Positions 9,661 to 19,501 of a stretch of DNA of 64,000 nucleotides are shown one piece after another. The translations under genes and the position numbers were made by a program. How positions within the stretch are numbered: the stretch's first letter is position 1; each line of letters starts with the position of its first letter. The notes beneath the pieces were generated by a model that did no database searches, was not told where the DNA came from, and saw only the letters and a list, made by a program, of their open reading frames with translations. The DNA is taken from contig CANLOE010000019.1 in assembly GCA_947492745.1 (NCBI GenBank), positions 1 to 64,000 on the forward strand, in the 5' to 3' direction. Source of the stretch: an uncultured Cyclobacteriaceae bacterium. GTDB taxonomy: Bacteria > Bacteroidota > Bacteroidia > Cytophagales > Cyclobacteriaceae.

Positions 9661-9993
9661 ATCCCGGATCATGCGTTGGAACTTCGTAACGAGGGTTTAA
9701 TACAAATTTGGGTTTTAAATGTCGTATAAGATTCCGCGGGTCATTTTGGTTTCAATCAAGGCGACAACCGCAGGGATAGCAGCGCTATCGCGAGGATTGT
9801 CAACGCAGAGTGAAGCAAAATGAACAGGAAGATAGGCGATATTTAAAAGCTAAGTTTGTATAAATGTCAATAAATCAGGAGGTTTTATTGGATTTATCAT
9901 AGCACTGCTATGGTAAATTCAAAAAACGTAGTGCAACGACTGATTTGCAGGTATTTAGATCCGCAGTAGATTTTCCAATGCATGATCCGGGTT
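9661..9993. repeat. Family B hairpin element, interrupted by a family A element
   Basis: Left end ATCCCGGATCATGCGTTGGA and right end GCATGATCCGGGTT are inverted repeats. Removing the family A insertion at 9701-9860 and one copy of its TAA duplication leaves about 170 bp, the standard family B length, with the same order of sub-sequences as the copies at 30711 and 37555. The 9994-10218 stretch, up to the histidine kinase gene, has no convincing gene. Confidence 0.75.
9701..9860 (+). mobile_element. Family A MITE, nested in a family B element
   Basis: 160 bp starting TACAAATTTGGGTTTTAAAT and ending TTTAAAAGCTAAGTTTGTA, which are imperfect terminal inverted repeats. It is flanked by TAA on both sides (9698-9700 and 9861-9863), a 3-bp target duplication. 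The centre has GGATAGC-AGC-GCTATC. It has no open reading frame and is non-autonomous; no transposase with these ends is in the window. Confidence 0.8.
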
Positions 9994-10218
9994 TATTGCT
10001 ATCCAAAGGTCAGGTATAATTGTATGAGAAATATCTATCTTAATATCAGTAATTTAGCTACGATGCTCAATGCTGTAGGTAATCTTTTGACGAATAATTC
10101 CGTTGAGATTGATAAAGATGGCTTGCTGTCCTTATCAATCTCCTCATATCCCGTACTCATAATAAATGATATGGATTGTTAAAATAATCTCGAAAAAGTC
10201 TCTAAACCCCTAAGCATT

Positions 10219-12186
10219 ATGAGATGGAGATTTGTTGTTGTAGCGATAGTGATATCGGTTACGTCTGCATATCCACAGAACACTACCGTAGACAGTTTAC
10301 TTCAAAAGTTGGCCCTGATGAAGGGACGTCCTACGGATACCCATGGTCTAGCTTTGCTCATAACACTGAGCAAGACTTATGGAAAGATAGACTATGACCA
10401 AGGTATTGCCTATGCGGCTCGGGCGATTCGAGCAGCAGAGACTTTGCGCTTACCGCTACGGAAAGCAGAAGCACTCAATATCCAAGCGCTGTGTTACAGA
10501 AGAAAAGAAGCCTATACAAAGGCCATTTTTTTGTTCGAGGAGGCCTTGGAAAGCTATCGTCAGGGACAAGATCTTTTAGGGGAAATGAAGGTACTGGCCA
10601 ATATGGGAAGGGTATATGCGGATATCGGGGTCTATGCAAAAGCTTTTGACTATCAGATGATGTCCCTGGAATTGAAAAAGAAGTACGGTACCCCGGAAAA
10701 TATCGCCAATACCATGATGAGTCTAGGCATTATCTGGCGGGCGCAAAATCGCAACGAGCAGGCTTGGGACTATTTCCAACAAGCATTGAACATATACAAA
10801 GAGGCAGGTAATCGATTGAGAGAGGGAGCCGTGCTGAATCAGATGGCCATGATCAAAAGAGATGAAAAAGAGTACGGACGGGCACTGGACTATCACCGGC
10901 AAGCTTCGAACCTCTTTCGGTCCATTGGTGATACACTCAGGAGTGCTGACGTACTCAATAACATGGGAAACCTGTATGAAATACAGGGAATAAATACCAA
11001 GGCCTATTCCTATTATCGACAAAGTCTGGATATCAGTGAAAAATCGAACAGCTATGCCATTAGGACAAGGGGGAATCTCGCTGCCGTGTGCCTACAGCTC
11101 GGTTATGATAAAGAATGCCGTGAACAGTTGGATAAAATGTTGCCCTTACTAGACAAGGTTTCCAAGTCCTATATCGATAGGAAAAATGCTTATAAAGTAC
11201 TCGTGGCATGGCATGAGAAGAAAGATAACCATAAGAAAGCCAATGCCTATCGCGAGAAGGCAGAAGCGATGAAAGATAGTATTTTCAATGAAAAGATGTC
11301 CCGTCAGATTGCCGAAATGCAGGCCCGTTTTGATTTAGAACGAAAGAATGAGCAATTATCCGCTCAAAAACAACAGATAACGGTATTGGAACAAAAAAAA
11401 GCTGCGGATAAAAAGCTAAGGATAGCCCTATGTGCAGGAGGACTTTTGTTGATTATCCTGCTCGGCTTTATCTACCACCGTTATAAAGAAAAGCAAAAAT
11501 CGGCCGTAATACTCGAAAGTAAGAGCCGGGAGATAGCCATCATGAACAAAGAATTGGAAAAAAGGATGCTCAGAGCACAGATGGACCCTCATTTTATCTT
11601 CAATTCTTTGAACTCCATACAGTATTTGATCACAGCCAATGACCGCATGGCCGCACTGAAATACTTGTCCAAATTTTCGAAACTTCTGCGACAGACCTTG
11701 GAAAACTCAGTGAGCCATAGTGTACCTATTATTGATGAGATTAGGGTGTTAGAGCATTACCTCCAATTGGAATCCCTACGCTTCGATGATAAGTTCAGGT
11801 ACGAGATAGACCTGGATCATAATTTGGATATTCATACCATTGAGATTCCATTTCTGCTTTTGCAGCCTTATGTGGAAAATGCCATTGTTCATGGTCTTGT
11901 TCCTAAACAGGGAAAAGGGCATCTGAAATTAAAAATAAAGTGCGGAGGCACTTTTCTGCTCTGCTCTATCGAGGATAATGGTATCGGTAGGACTGAGGCG
12001 CACCATATCCAATCGCAGAAAAGAAGAAACTATCCCTCTAGAGCGATGTCCGTTACCAAAAGGAGATTGGAACTGATCAACAAAGACAAGGAAGAAAAGA
12101 CTTCGGTAGAGGTAATCGACCTCTTCGATGCTATGAACAGGCCCAATGGCACTAAGGTGAAGATTAAGATTCCCTTGGAACCGTAG
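10219..12186 (+). CDS. TPR sensor histidine kinase, LytS/YehU type
   Basis: 655 residues. Order: signal peptide (to about residue 20, cleaved near AYPQ), periplasmic tetratricopeptide repeats over roughly residues 40-340, a coiled coil, one transmembrane helix (ALCAGGLLLIILLGFIY, about 413-430), then the His_kinase domain with the phospho-acceptor region MDPHFIFNSLNSIQY and an ATPase with LLLQPYVENAIVHGL and EDNGIGR. This is the common Bacteroidota kinase that senses through a TPR domain and signals to a LytTR-type regulator. No LytTR gene is adjacent; the only response regulator in the window, at 57 kb, is of LuxR type. The ATG at 10219 is used. It stands alone, with intergenic gaps on both sides. 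Confidence 0.9.
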   Translation: MRWRFVVVAIVISVTSAYPQNTTVDSLLQKLALMKGRPTDTHGLALLITLSKTYGKIDYDQGIAYAARAIRAAETLRLPLRKAEALNIQALCYRRKEAYTKAIFLFEEALESYRQGQDLLGEMKVLANMGRVYADIGVYAKAFDYQMMSLELKKKYGTPENIANTMMSLGIIWRAQNRNEQAWDYFQQALNIYKEAGNRLREGAVLNQMAMIKRDEKEYGRALDYHRQASNLFRSIGDTLRSADVLNNMGNLYEIQGINTKAYSYYRQSLDISEKSNSYAIRTRGNLAAVCLQLGYDKECREQLDKMLPLLDKVSKSYIDRKNAYKVLVAWHEKKDNHKKANAYREKAEAMKDSIFNEKMSRQIAEMQARFDLERKNEQLSAQKQQITVLEQKKAADKKLRIALCAGGLLLIILLGFIYHRYKEKQKSAVILESKSREIAIMNKELEKRMLRAQMDPHFIFNSLNSIQYLITANDRMAALKYLSKFSKLLRQTLENSVSHSVPIIDEIRVLEHYLQLESLRFDDKFRYEIDLDHNLDIHTIEIPFLLLQPYVENAIVHGLVPKQGKGHLKLKIKCGGTFLLCSIEDNGIGRTEAHHIQSQKRRNYPSRAMSVTKRRLELINKDKEEKTSVEVIDLFDAMNRPNGTKVKIKIPLEP

Positions 12187-12606
12187 GGGATTCTCTTTGT
12201 AAGTCAGGTCTCAGCTGAAGGCATAGCTTGTAAGGGCGGGGCTGATACTGCTGCGGTATAGGTGAAGTTCTAACGGTACCGAAGAACCCCTTTTTCTAGA
12301 TGAAGAAGTAATTATCATAACAAGTTTCTGTTTAGGGGAAGATAAAGCACGGATTTAGCTGAAATCGGCTACTCAGAGAAAACCAAAATGAAAGGTTTTG
12401 TTGCAGATAATGAAGAGCTTGGATTATGGCCTATATCCTTGTGAAAAGTGTCCAATGACCGATACGCTTCCATGCCTCAGGGCTGCTCCTTTGGTCTATT
12501 CCCTATTTTTCTCTTGTATAGGGCGAAATGAAAAGGTTAAGGACAATTTCGGGTTTAATCCATAAATGTATTTAAATTTTTGCCATATTTGCAGAACGCT
12601 CAAGTT
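12187..12606. other. Intergenic region upstream of pyrR
   Basis: 420 bp without a gene. It must hold the pyrR-pyrB promoter, near the AT-rich stretch at 12555-12600. I see no clear terminator or PyrR-type anti-terminator stem. Confidence 0.5.
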
Positions 12607-13152
12607 ATGCAAAAACGATTGATTCTCGACACTTTTCTTTTGGATATCACGGTCAATAGACTCTGCCAACATCTGATTGAAAACCATAGGACTTTTGATG
12701 AGACCGTCATTTTAGGTCTACAGCCAAGAGGGATTCACCTTGCGGACATTATCCACAAAAAACTCGAAAAGCTGGTACATCAAAAGATTGAACTCGGCTA
12801 TTTGGATACTACCTTTTACCGCGATGATTTTCGTAGAAGAGATAGCCCCGTCAAAGCTAATGCTACCAAAGTTCCCTTTATCATTGAAGATAAATGTGTC
12901 ATCCTAGTAGATGATGTACTCTTTACAGGAAGGTCCGTTAGGGCAGCTTTGGATGCCATGATTGCTTTTGGTAGACCCAGACAGGTAGAGTTATTAGTAC
13001 TGGTCAATAGGAAGTACAATCGCGAACTACCTATATCGCCCGATTATAAGGGCATAGATGTCAATACCATTGAGTCGCAGCGTGTATTGGTAGAACTTGA
13101 AGCTCAAGGTTTTGAAAGCAATAAAATCTGGTTGATCAATAAAGAAGTATAA
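12607..13152 (+). CDS. pyrR: PyrR: uracil phosphoribosyltransferase / pyrimidine regulator family
   Basis: 181 residues from the ATG at 12607; a longer frame beginning at 12580 lacks support. The PRPP-binding loop VILVDDVLFTGRSVRAA near residues 100-116 is diagnostic of type I phosphoribosyltransferases, and TVILGLQPRGIHLADII and TTFYRDDFRRRD match PyrR. Its stop overlaps the pyrB start by one base (TAATG), so the two are translationally coupled. In Firmicutes PyrR binds pyr mRNA; in Bacteroidota the regulatory role is less clear, but the pairing with pyrB is typical. Confidence 0.93.
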   Translation: MQKRLILDTFLLDITVNRLCQHLIENHRTFDETVILGLQPRGIHLADIIHKKLEKLVHQKIELGYLDTTFYRDDFRRRDSPVKANATKVPFIIEDKCVILVDDVLFTGRSVRAALDAMIAFGRPRQVELLVLVNRKYNRELPISPDYKGIDVNTIESQRVLVELEAQGFESNKIWLINKEV

Positions 13153-14075
13153 TGTCACAGCTGAGTCAGAAACACCTACTGGGAATCAAAGACATCACCC
13201 GAGAAGACATAGAGTTGATTTTTGAGACCGCTGAAAACTTCAAGGAAGTCATCAATAGGCCTATTAAAAAAGTCCCCTCCCTACGGGACATTACTATCGC
13301 CAATGTGTTCTTTGAGAACTCCACTAGGACAAAACTCTCTTTTGAGCTGGCGGAAAAACGACTTTCCGCAGATGTGATCAATTTTTCCTCATCGAACAGT
13401 TCTGTAAAAAAAGGCGAAACCCTCTTGGATACGGTCAATAATATCTTGGCGATGAAAGTGGACATGGTCGTTATGCGCCATTCTAGCCCGGGCGCGCCAC
13501 ATTTTCTCTCTCGACATATCACGGCCAATATCGTCAATGCAGGCGATGGTACTCATGAGCACCCTACCCAGGCCCTGTTGGATACCTTCTCCATCCATGA
13601 AAAATTTGGGAGCCTTGAAGGCCTGAAAGTCGCTATCATCGGCGACATACTGCACTCCAGGGTAGCTATCTCGAATATTTTTGCATTGCAGAAGCTTGGA
13701 GCAAAAGTGATGGTCTGTGGCCCCAATACCTTATTGCCAAAGTTTATTACAGCCCTTGGAGTCAAAGTAGAACTCGACGTAATGAAAGCACTCCAGTGGT
13801 GTGACGTGGCCAATGTGTTGAGGATACAGCTGGAGCGTCAGCACATTAAGTATTTCCCTACATTAAGGGAGTACTCGCTGTATTATGGTATCAATAAGCA
13901 AATGCTCCAAAGTCTGGATAAGGAAATCACGATCATGCATCCGGGGCCTATCAACCGAGGAGTTGAACTGAATAGTGATGTAGCGGACTCCGAACAAGCC
14001 ATTATTCTGGATCAAGTTGAAAATGGGTTGGCTGTCCGCATGGCCGTATTGTATTTGCTTGCGGGGGTCAATTAG
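13152..14075 (+). CDS. pyrB: Aspartate carbamoyltransferase catalytic chain
   Basis: 307 residues, the usual length. It joins carbamoyl phosphate and aspartate in the first committed step of pyrimidine synthesis. Carbamoyl phosphate-binding motif FFENSTRTKLSFELAEKRL (about 51-69); active-site HSSPGAP and GDGTHEHPTQALLDTF; aspartate-side residues in the C-terminal HPGPINRGVEL. No pyrI regulatory chain follows, so it may act as the simple catalytic trimer. It is coupled to pyrR by a one-base overlap. Confidence 0.96.
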   Translation: MSQLSQKHLLGIKDITREDIELIFETAENFKEVINRPIKKVPSLRDITIANVFFENSTRTKLSFELAEKRLSADVINFSSSNSSVKKGETLLDTVNNILAMKVDMVVMRHSSPGAPHFLSRHITANIVNAGDGTHEHPTQALLDTFSIHEKFGSLEGLKVAIIGDILHSRVAISNIFALQKLGAKVMVCGPNTLLPKFITALGVKVELDVMKALQWCDVANVLRIQLERQHIKYFPTLREYSLYYGINKQMLQSLDKEITIMHPGPINRGVELNSDVADSEQAIILDQVENGLAVRMAVLYLLAGVN

Positions 14076-14185
14076 CATCCCTACGATGATTTGCCGGGGA
14101 CAATCTTGATATGGAATCCTCTAAAGGCCCATCTATCCTGAATGATGTATTAGTTCACTGTTGTGTCTGTTTTGATGATTTCTGT

Positions 14186-14352
14186 GAATACGCTGTTTTG
14201 GAGCTTCGTCATGAGTTTTTAAAATGCAATAGATCAGCAGGTTTTCTTGGACTCAGCGAAGTATCGCTATGGTCACTTCGAAAAATGGCATACACTTTAC
14301 TGGTGTGAAGCTTTTGAAGCCATAATAAAAGGTTCAGTGCATAATCTGAGCT
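14186..14352. repeat. Degenerate family C/B hairpin element
   Basis: Between pyrB and the MFS gene (gap 14076-14487). GGAGCTTCGTCATGAG, GGTTTTCTTGGACTCAGCG and a decayed hairpin (GAAGTATCGCTATGG) follow the order seen in family C at 37808-37976. The ends are poorly kept, so the limits are approximate. No other feature is visible in the gap. Confidence 0.5.
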
Positions 14353-14487
14353 GAACGGATAGATACTTCATGAAAAGTACTGATAGCAAGCTATAATTGA
14401 CAAATCGTACTTAGTATTCATTTTACAGGGATCATTGTACCGGCTAACCCCTCTAACCTTTCCGTTTTACTTTTTATAGGGTATTTC

Positions 14488-15759
14488 CTATACGTTGAAC
14501 CGCCTCAGCGAGCGTACGGACAAGGCTACACTGATAAATGTGAGCGCGGACCCCAATACAAAAGGAGCTCCCGGAAAGTAAACGTTTCCTGACTCATGGC
14601 CATTGCTGAAGTAGGAAAATACATTGGTCATTAATAATGGTCCGACGATATTACAAACGCTCATCATACTGGTCAGGGCACCTTGTAGTTCGCCTTGTTC
14701 ATCAGCAGGTACTTGATTGGTAATGATCCCCTGTATCGCTGGACCCGCGATTCCACCCAGTGCATAGGGAATCATGAAAACAAACATCATCCACCCTTTA
14801 TCGGCAATACCGAAGAACAAAAGCCCAATGGTATAAAAAACCAAACCCGTATATACAGAACGCTTTTGGCCTAAGCGTGGCACAAGGATGCGAATAAGAC
14901 CACCCTGAACTATAGCGACCATCAGGCCTACAAATGCTAAGGAGAGTCCAACTTCCTTTTGTCCCCAAGAGAACTTTTCCATCGTATAGTAGGTCCAAGT
15001 ACTCTGAGTCGCATGTGCCGCGATATAGACAAATACAAGGGAGCTGACCAAGCCCAATATGACAGGGTACCTGCTCAAGCGAAACAAAGAAACAAAGGGA
15101 TTTGCCCTGTACCATTCGAAAGAGCGGCGGTTTTCTTCTTTCAGTGATTCGGGAAGTATGAAATAGCCGTATAGCCAATTGAGAAGAGAAAAACCTGCGG
15201 CAGCAAAAAAAGGAGCCCTTACGCCATATTCATCGCCCAATATACCCCCTATGGCGGGGGCAATGGTAAAACCTATGCCAAAGGCAGCACCTAGCAACCC
15301 AAAGTTCTGCGCTCGTTTTTCAGGACTGCTAATGTCGGCAATATAGGCCGAGGCCGTTGTGAAGCTGGCGCCTGTTACCCCGGCAATAAGGCGACCGATG
15401 AATAGCCAAGCTATATTGGGTGCAAAAGCCAGGAAAAGATAGTCCAGACCAAAACCGAATAGGGACATTAGGATGATAGGTCGACGACCGTATCGATCAC
15501 TCAATGCACCTAAAAGAGGAGCACAGGCAAATTGCATAATCGAGTAAGCAAACAATAACCAGCCTCCATACGTTGCCGCTTCACCTAAAGTTCCACCCGT
15601 AAGTTCTTGGATAAGCGGTGGCATCACAGGGATGATAATCCCGAATCCAATAACATCAATCAATAAAGTGATGAATATAAATACTAGAGAGGCTTCTTTT
15701 CGCTGGTTCAAAATCAGAGGTTTTGGTGAATGTAATCGTTTTTTTCGGAGAATAGGCAA
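14488..15759 (-). CDS. MFS transporter, TCR/Tet-like drug-proton antiporter
   Basis: About 420 residues with 12 predicted transmembrane helices. The loop after helix 2 reads [14 protein letters not shown], the motif A signature of the major facilitator superfamily, and [15 protein letters not shown] in helix 1 is typical of the tetracycline-resistance-like (TCR/Tet) subgroup. [19 protein letters not shown] matches motif C of drug-proton antiporters. There is no ATG near the N-terminus; the frame begins at TTG 15759 or TTG 15711, so the start is uncertain. Substrate unknown; a resistance function should not be assumed. Transcribed alone. Confidence 0.88.
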   Translation of the reverse strand: MPILRKKRLHSPKPLILNQRKEASLVFIFITLLIDVIGFGIIIPVMPPLIQELTGGTLGEAATYGGWLLFAYSIMQFACAPLLGALSDRYGRRPIILMSLFGFGLDYLFLAFAPNIAWLFIGRLIAGVTGASFTTASAYIADISSPEKRAQNFGLLGAAFGIGFTIAPAIGGILGDEYGVRAPFFAAAGFSLLNWLYGYFILPESLKEENRRSFEWYRANPFVSLFRLSRYPVILGLVSSLVFVYIAAHATQSTWTYYTMEKFSWGQKEVGLSLAFVGLMVAIVQGGLIRILVPRLGQKRSVYTGLVFYTIGLLFFGIADKGWMMFVFMIPYALGGIAGPAIQGIITNQVPADEQGELQGALTSMMSVCNIVGPLLMTNVFSYFSNGHESGNVYFPGAPFVLGSALTFISVALSVRSLRRFNV

Positions 15760-16022
15760 AACCCAATACGATTTTTATTGAGAATGAAAATTGTCGGATT
15801 CTCTCTTGGAATAGATTGATTTATATATATTTAATTTCTAAAATAAGATAGTGAATATCATAGCTTATACTCCATGCTCCATAAAAGAGTAGGGCCGAGC
15901 TTTATGAAAATGTGATCATGACATTTTCAGTGAAAGGCCAGCATGCTACTAAAGTTAAGGATGACAGCATCAAAGTAAGTATTTTTAGCGCATGATAAGG
16001 GTTTACAACAGTAATAGAAATT

Positions 16023-16493
16023 ATGTCAAAAGAACATCATTACACTTTGTCGATAAAGTGGACGGGCAACAAAGGAAAGGGAACAGCCGATTATACGGCC
16101 TATTCTAGGGACCATGATATAAAAGGCCCCGATAAAGTAGTTATACCGGGTTCTTCTGACCCTTCTTTCCGAGGGGCAAAAGAGCGCTATAATCCCGAAG
16201 AACTATTTTTATCTTCGATTTCCAGCTGTCATATGTTATGGTATTTGCATCTATGTACCGTAGCAAAAATTACTGTATTGAACTATGAGGATAATCCTGA
16301 GGGTATTATGAGTGAGACTGAAAATGGTAGTGGACAGTTCGATAAGGTAGTGTTGAAGCCTATAGTAAGTATAAAGGAAGGGCAAGATGTCAAACTAGCG
16401 GAAACTTTGCATCAAAGAGCCAATGAATACTGTTTTATCTCTAATTCTTTGAATTTCAAAGTGGAACATCAGGTTACGGTCATTCTAGGTTAG
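16023..16493 (+). CDS. OsmC family protein
   Basis: 156 residues, the usual size for the OsmC/Ohr fold. The central segment YNPEELFLSSISSCHMLWYL carries the conserved cysteine of OsmC peroxidases in the helix following the substrate loop, and HLC adds a second cysteine eight residues after it. Family members reduce organic hydroperoxides with thiol donors in the cytoplasm. This looks like the OsmC subgroup with SSCHMLWYLHLC, not Ohr proper. The ATG at 16023 is used. It stands alone on the plus strand. Confidence 0.88.
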   Translation: MSKEHHYTLSIKWTGNKGKGTADYTAYSRDHDIKGPDKVVIPGSSDPSFRGAKERYNPEELFLSSISSCHMLWYLHLCTVAKITVLNYEDNPEGIMSETENGSGQFDKVVLKPIVSIKEGQDVKLAETLHQRANEYCFISNSLNFKVEHQVTVILG

Positions 16494-16636
16494 AAGATTT
16501 TGAGTGTTCTATAAAATATAGGATAATACCTGAAATCAGGTGATGCCCAAGATTGAGTAGGAAGTATGGTTTCATTGGCCTTTGGAAAATGAAGCCATAC
16601 CATGCTGTGTTTTTTTCAACAACAGTTTTTTGTTAT

Positions 16637-17833
16637 TTATCGTAATAAGTTGATGGTTCCATTAATAGTGCTACCCTCTGTATCGATAAAAACGAATGAG
16701 TATACTCCCATTCTAAGATAGCCTCCACTGCGGTCTCTGCCTGCCCAAGCTTCCGGATACCCACTATTGATAGTAGTTTCGAATACCATTAGCCCTCCGC
16801 GATTGAAAATCCGTATTTCCCCACTTTTACCGGCATCTATAGGGAATTTCCATAGCTCACCCTGTTCAGGATAAAAAGTATAGGCATGAGTTTTATTACA
16901 TTGCTTACCCTCTATAGCGATGGTATCCGACCATAAAAAGGTACAGCCTTGACCATCTTTGATACTCAGTTGATAATCTCCCTCTTCCAAGCCTTCAAAG
17001 ACCGTTGTTTTCTGAAAATGCTTTCCTTCATCGATAGAATACTCATAGGGTATGGTACCGCTTTCGATATTTACGCCTTTAATGAAAATACGGCCTTCCC
17101 TTGAACCTTTGCATGTGGCTACTGTCGTTGTTTCCACCGCCTTCAGGGAAATAGCTGCACAATCCATTATTTTCTTTTCTGGTATTGGTTTATCCAATGC
17201 ATTGGATGCCAGATTCTCTGCGGATGCGCGGGGATTTATGAGTTCTGGAGTCTTGGGCTGGTATATCGGACGGATGTTCTTTTCGTGCTCCTTTTTATTT
17301 TTATCAGGAATTGAAAGCATCTCGATATTCTTACTTTCCGACGCCTGTTCTCTCTCGATTTCTTGGTCGATAACTTTATTTTTTCCGGAAAATCCCTCTT
17401 GTTTCTTGATGATTTTCTCAGGAGCTGTTCTTTCAACTGTTTCCGAGAACTGTTCCTTCTTTTTGACGGGTTCCAGTACTTGCGTAGAAGTGTTATCGGG
17501 AATATCCTGATCAGAATTACTTGACTGATTCAGGTAATAGGAGATACCTAAGGCTCCTATGAGCACGGTTGCCGCTGTTGCCTTGTAGTACTTTTTCCAT
17601 TGCACTTTTTTCGATACCGATGACGGTTGACGATATTCATTGATCATCTTCTGTTTCAGCTGTAGCAGACCATAATCCATCACCATTTCTTCAGCTACTC
17701 GGTGTGCATCAACTTCCTCTTGCAACTCGGTATTGGTGTTCAGGGCCGCCTCAAATTGAATCAAAGCTTCACCACGTAATCTTCCGTTAAGATAATCTTC
17801 TATTATTATAAACTTTTCCTTTTCTAGACTCAT
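16637..17833 (-). CDS. Membrane anti-sigma factor with SprB-like repeat and type-B T9SS-like C-terminal domain
   Basis: 398 residues. Residues 1-80 are cytoplasmic and resemble anti-sigma N-termini (EDYLNGRLRGEALIQFEAAL). One transmembrane helix spans about 83-101. A charged, probably disordered linker (104-220) follows. Residues 225-308 match a SprB-type repeat (TVATCKGSREGRIFIKG, IPYEYSIDEGKHFQ, LSIKDGQGCTF). Residues 317-398 match the gliding-motility-associated C-terminal domain (CHU_C, the type-B T9SS signal), with GEIRIFNRGGLMVFET, AWAGRDRSGGYLRMGVYSFV and the terminal GTINLLR. The usual PNGDGI is degenerate (YPEQGEL). The ATG overlaps the sigma factor stop by 4 bp, so the two genes are coupled. 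The presence of a cargo-type domain on a regulator is inferred to be a secretion-state sensor. Confidence 0.82.
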   Translation of the reverse strand: MSLEKEKFIIIEDYLNGRLRGEALIQFEAALNTNTELQEEVDAHRVAEEMVMDYGLLQLKQKMINEYRQPSSVSKKVQWKKYYKATAATVLIGALGISYYLNQSSNSDQDIPDNTSTQVLEPVKKKEQFSETVERTAPEKIIKKQEGFSGKNKVIDQEIEREQASESKNIEMLSIPDKNKKEHEKNIRPIYQPKTPELINPRASAENLASNALDKPIPEKKIMDCAAISLKAVETTTVATCKGSREGRIFIKGVNIESGTIPYEYSIDEGKHFQKTTVFEGLEEGDYQLSIKDGQGCTFLWSDTIAIEGKQCNKTHAYTFYPEQGELWKFPIDAGKSGEIRIFNRGGLMVFETTINSGYPEAWAGRDRSGGYLRMGVYSFVFIDTEGSTINGTINLLR

Positions 17834-18426
17834 TCCTGTAAAAAACTATTTAACGACTGATTTTCCTTTACTAACCGTATTAACTTCTGTTTACATTTGT
17901 AATTCCGTGTTTTTGCTGCATTTTCAGTACTGAATCCCATGCGTTTACAAATCTCCTTCATCGAATATTTCCTGAAAATAGAGTAAGTAAGAAGTTCTTG
18001 ACAACGTTCTCCGATTTGAGAAAATACTTCCATTACCTTTTTTTCCCTTTCCTTCGTAATCATATCCCTAAGAACATCTTCTTCTAGTGGTATAATATAC
18101 TCCCTCTCAGTAATGCTTATGCTTTTATTTTTCTTTTTTATATAATTAATCCATAAATTTCTGCTTACACTATAGATGAAAGCTCCAATTTGATATTGCT
18201 CTTTGAACTTTCCTGTCTTTACCTGCTTATAAAATGCCATAATAGCATCTTGAAAGATATCCTGCGCTTCATCTTCATCACCATTGTTCTTTAAAACCAT
18301 TCCTTTGATTTTGGGTAGGTAGGCTTTATAGAGATATCCCAATACTTTATCATCATCACCGGAATGAATAGCCGCTAATATTTCTTTGTCTGTATATGTC
18401 AACACTATCGAATTATTCTCTGTCAA
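17830..18426 (-). CDS. ECF-type sigma factor
   Basis: 198 residues, sigma-70 family, extracytoplasmic function group. Region 2 is around residues 25-90 (DEAQDIFQDAIMAFYKQV; FIYSVSRNLWINYIKKK) and region 4 around 130-185 (RYCQELL-like segment, YSMKEICKRMGFSTENAAKT, NYKCKQKLIRLV). The start is probably TTG at 18426, with another possible TTG ten codons inside. It is cotranscribed with the anti-sigma factor immediately downstream. A paralogous pair is at 43.6-45.2 kb with the same NxAKT-x-x-YKCK-x-KL signature. Its targets are unknown, but the divergent PorP/SprF gene and cargo are the obvious candidates. Confidence 0.9.
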   Translation of the reverse strand: MTENNSIVLTYTDKEILAAIHSGDDDKVLGYLYKAYLPKIKGMVLKNNGDEDEAQDIFQDAIMAFYKQVKTGKFKEQYQIGAFIYSVSRNLWINYIKKKNKSISITEREYIIPLEEDVLRDMITKEREKKVMEVFSQIGERCQELLTYSIFRKYSMKEICKRMGFSTENAAKTRNYKCKQKLIRLVKENQSLNSFLQE

Positions 18427-19501
18427 TACAAATTGAAAAGTAAAAAAGTAACCTCCAATATAAAAAATAAATACAATGCTTTGGAAAATATGCTTTACGC
18501 ATAAAGCTGTACTGCCCCTAATTGTTTGATAATCTTGATTTTGATTTATGAGCTGGTTTGAAATTATATAAAAAAATTTGCTTATGCTTGTTTTGAATAC
18601 GGCATAATTGACAAAAATGGCCTGTTATCGGCAAAAAAATTAACTGAAATCCCGCGGCAGAAGATTGCATACAGCAAGAAATATGTTGGAGAATGCGTTT
18701 ACCCTGAAATTAATCAGTACCTGCGAACTCTATGCGCCTGTGGAAAATCAACAAATAAAATGCGCGAAAAAATAAAAGATACCATTCAATACGACCTGTA
18801 GGGACTGATTTCAATGTTAAGAAATGACTTGGATTTTTCTTTTACCTGCGAGTTTCAAATTCAGCATCTTGATTTTGTCTCTTTTTTAAGTTCCGTAGCT
18901 TCAGCTATGCAATTGAGAAAAACCTTCATCAAAGCAAAAAAGCTAAAATTATTGATGCCAAACAAAAGGTTCAAATCACCTCTAAATCAAGATAACTGTA
19001 CAACAAAATTAAAGATATATTTTAACCTTATATTGTCAAGTAAAAAAAAGCTCTTCTCACAGTAAGGAACTGATAGTGAAAGGCTGTTTGACGAAAGTTC
19101 ACTAAAACCTGTTGTAATTGTAGCTTGGCTTCGGGTGAAATTTCAAATAGAAATTCAATAGAATTGGAATCGCATATTACCACATATAATTTTCCAATAT
19201 GTTTCTACTACGGAATTCGATTTCAATCTAGTTATTTAGTATAGGAATATTTAAATTGTGGGTTTTTAAATTTTTGGATGGGTTCTACATTCTGAGATAC
19301 TTTTTTCTTGGTAGAAAACCCAATACGGTCATGGGTAAATACTCTAAACCACTATAATTCAAAAAGAAGTCGTGTATATGTATCAATCAGAAGGGTGCAA
19401 TTTGCGTTTTGAATAATATTTTTCTCTAATTTTAGAAGTCGATAATGTAGTGGTAATAAAGTTATTACATTATTGACGATGAAGCATAATTTTCATGGTT
19501 G
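18427..19501. other. AT-rich divergent intergenic region between sigma factor and porP-like genes
   Basis: About 1.1 kb, strongly AT-rich. An 83-codon plus-strand frame (18814-19065) has no homology I recognise and no good context. This region must hold divergent promoters for the sigma operon and the PorP/SprF-cargo genes. No repeat of families A-D and no TAnnTTTG element could be placed with confidence. Confidence 0.5.

Noticed and set aside
9982-10182. 66-codon frame upstream of the kinase gene
   Set aside because: It begins inside the right end of a family B element and has no recognisable sequence.
14488-15759. Tetracycline-resistance determinant
   Set aside because: Only the general TCR/Tet-like subgroup can be seen; nothing shows the substrate or resistance.
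18814-19065. 83-codon frame in the divergent AT-rich region
   Set aside because: Composition like the surrounding intergenic DNA and no similarity I recognise.
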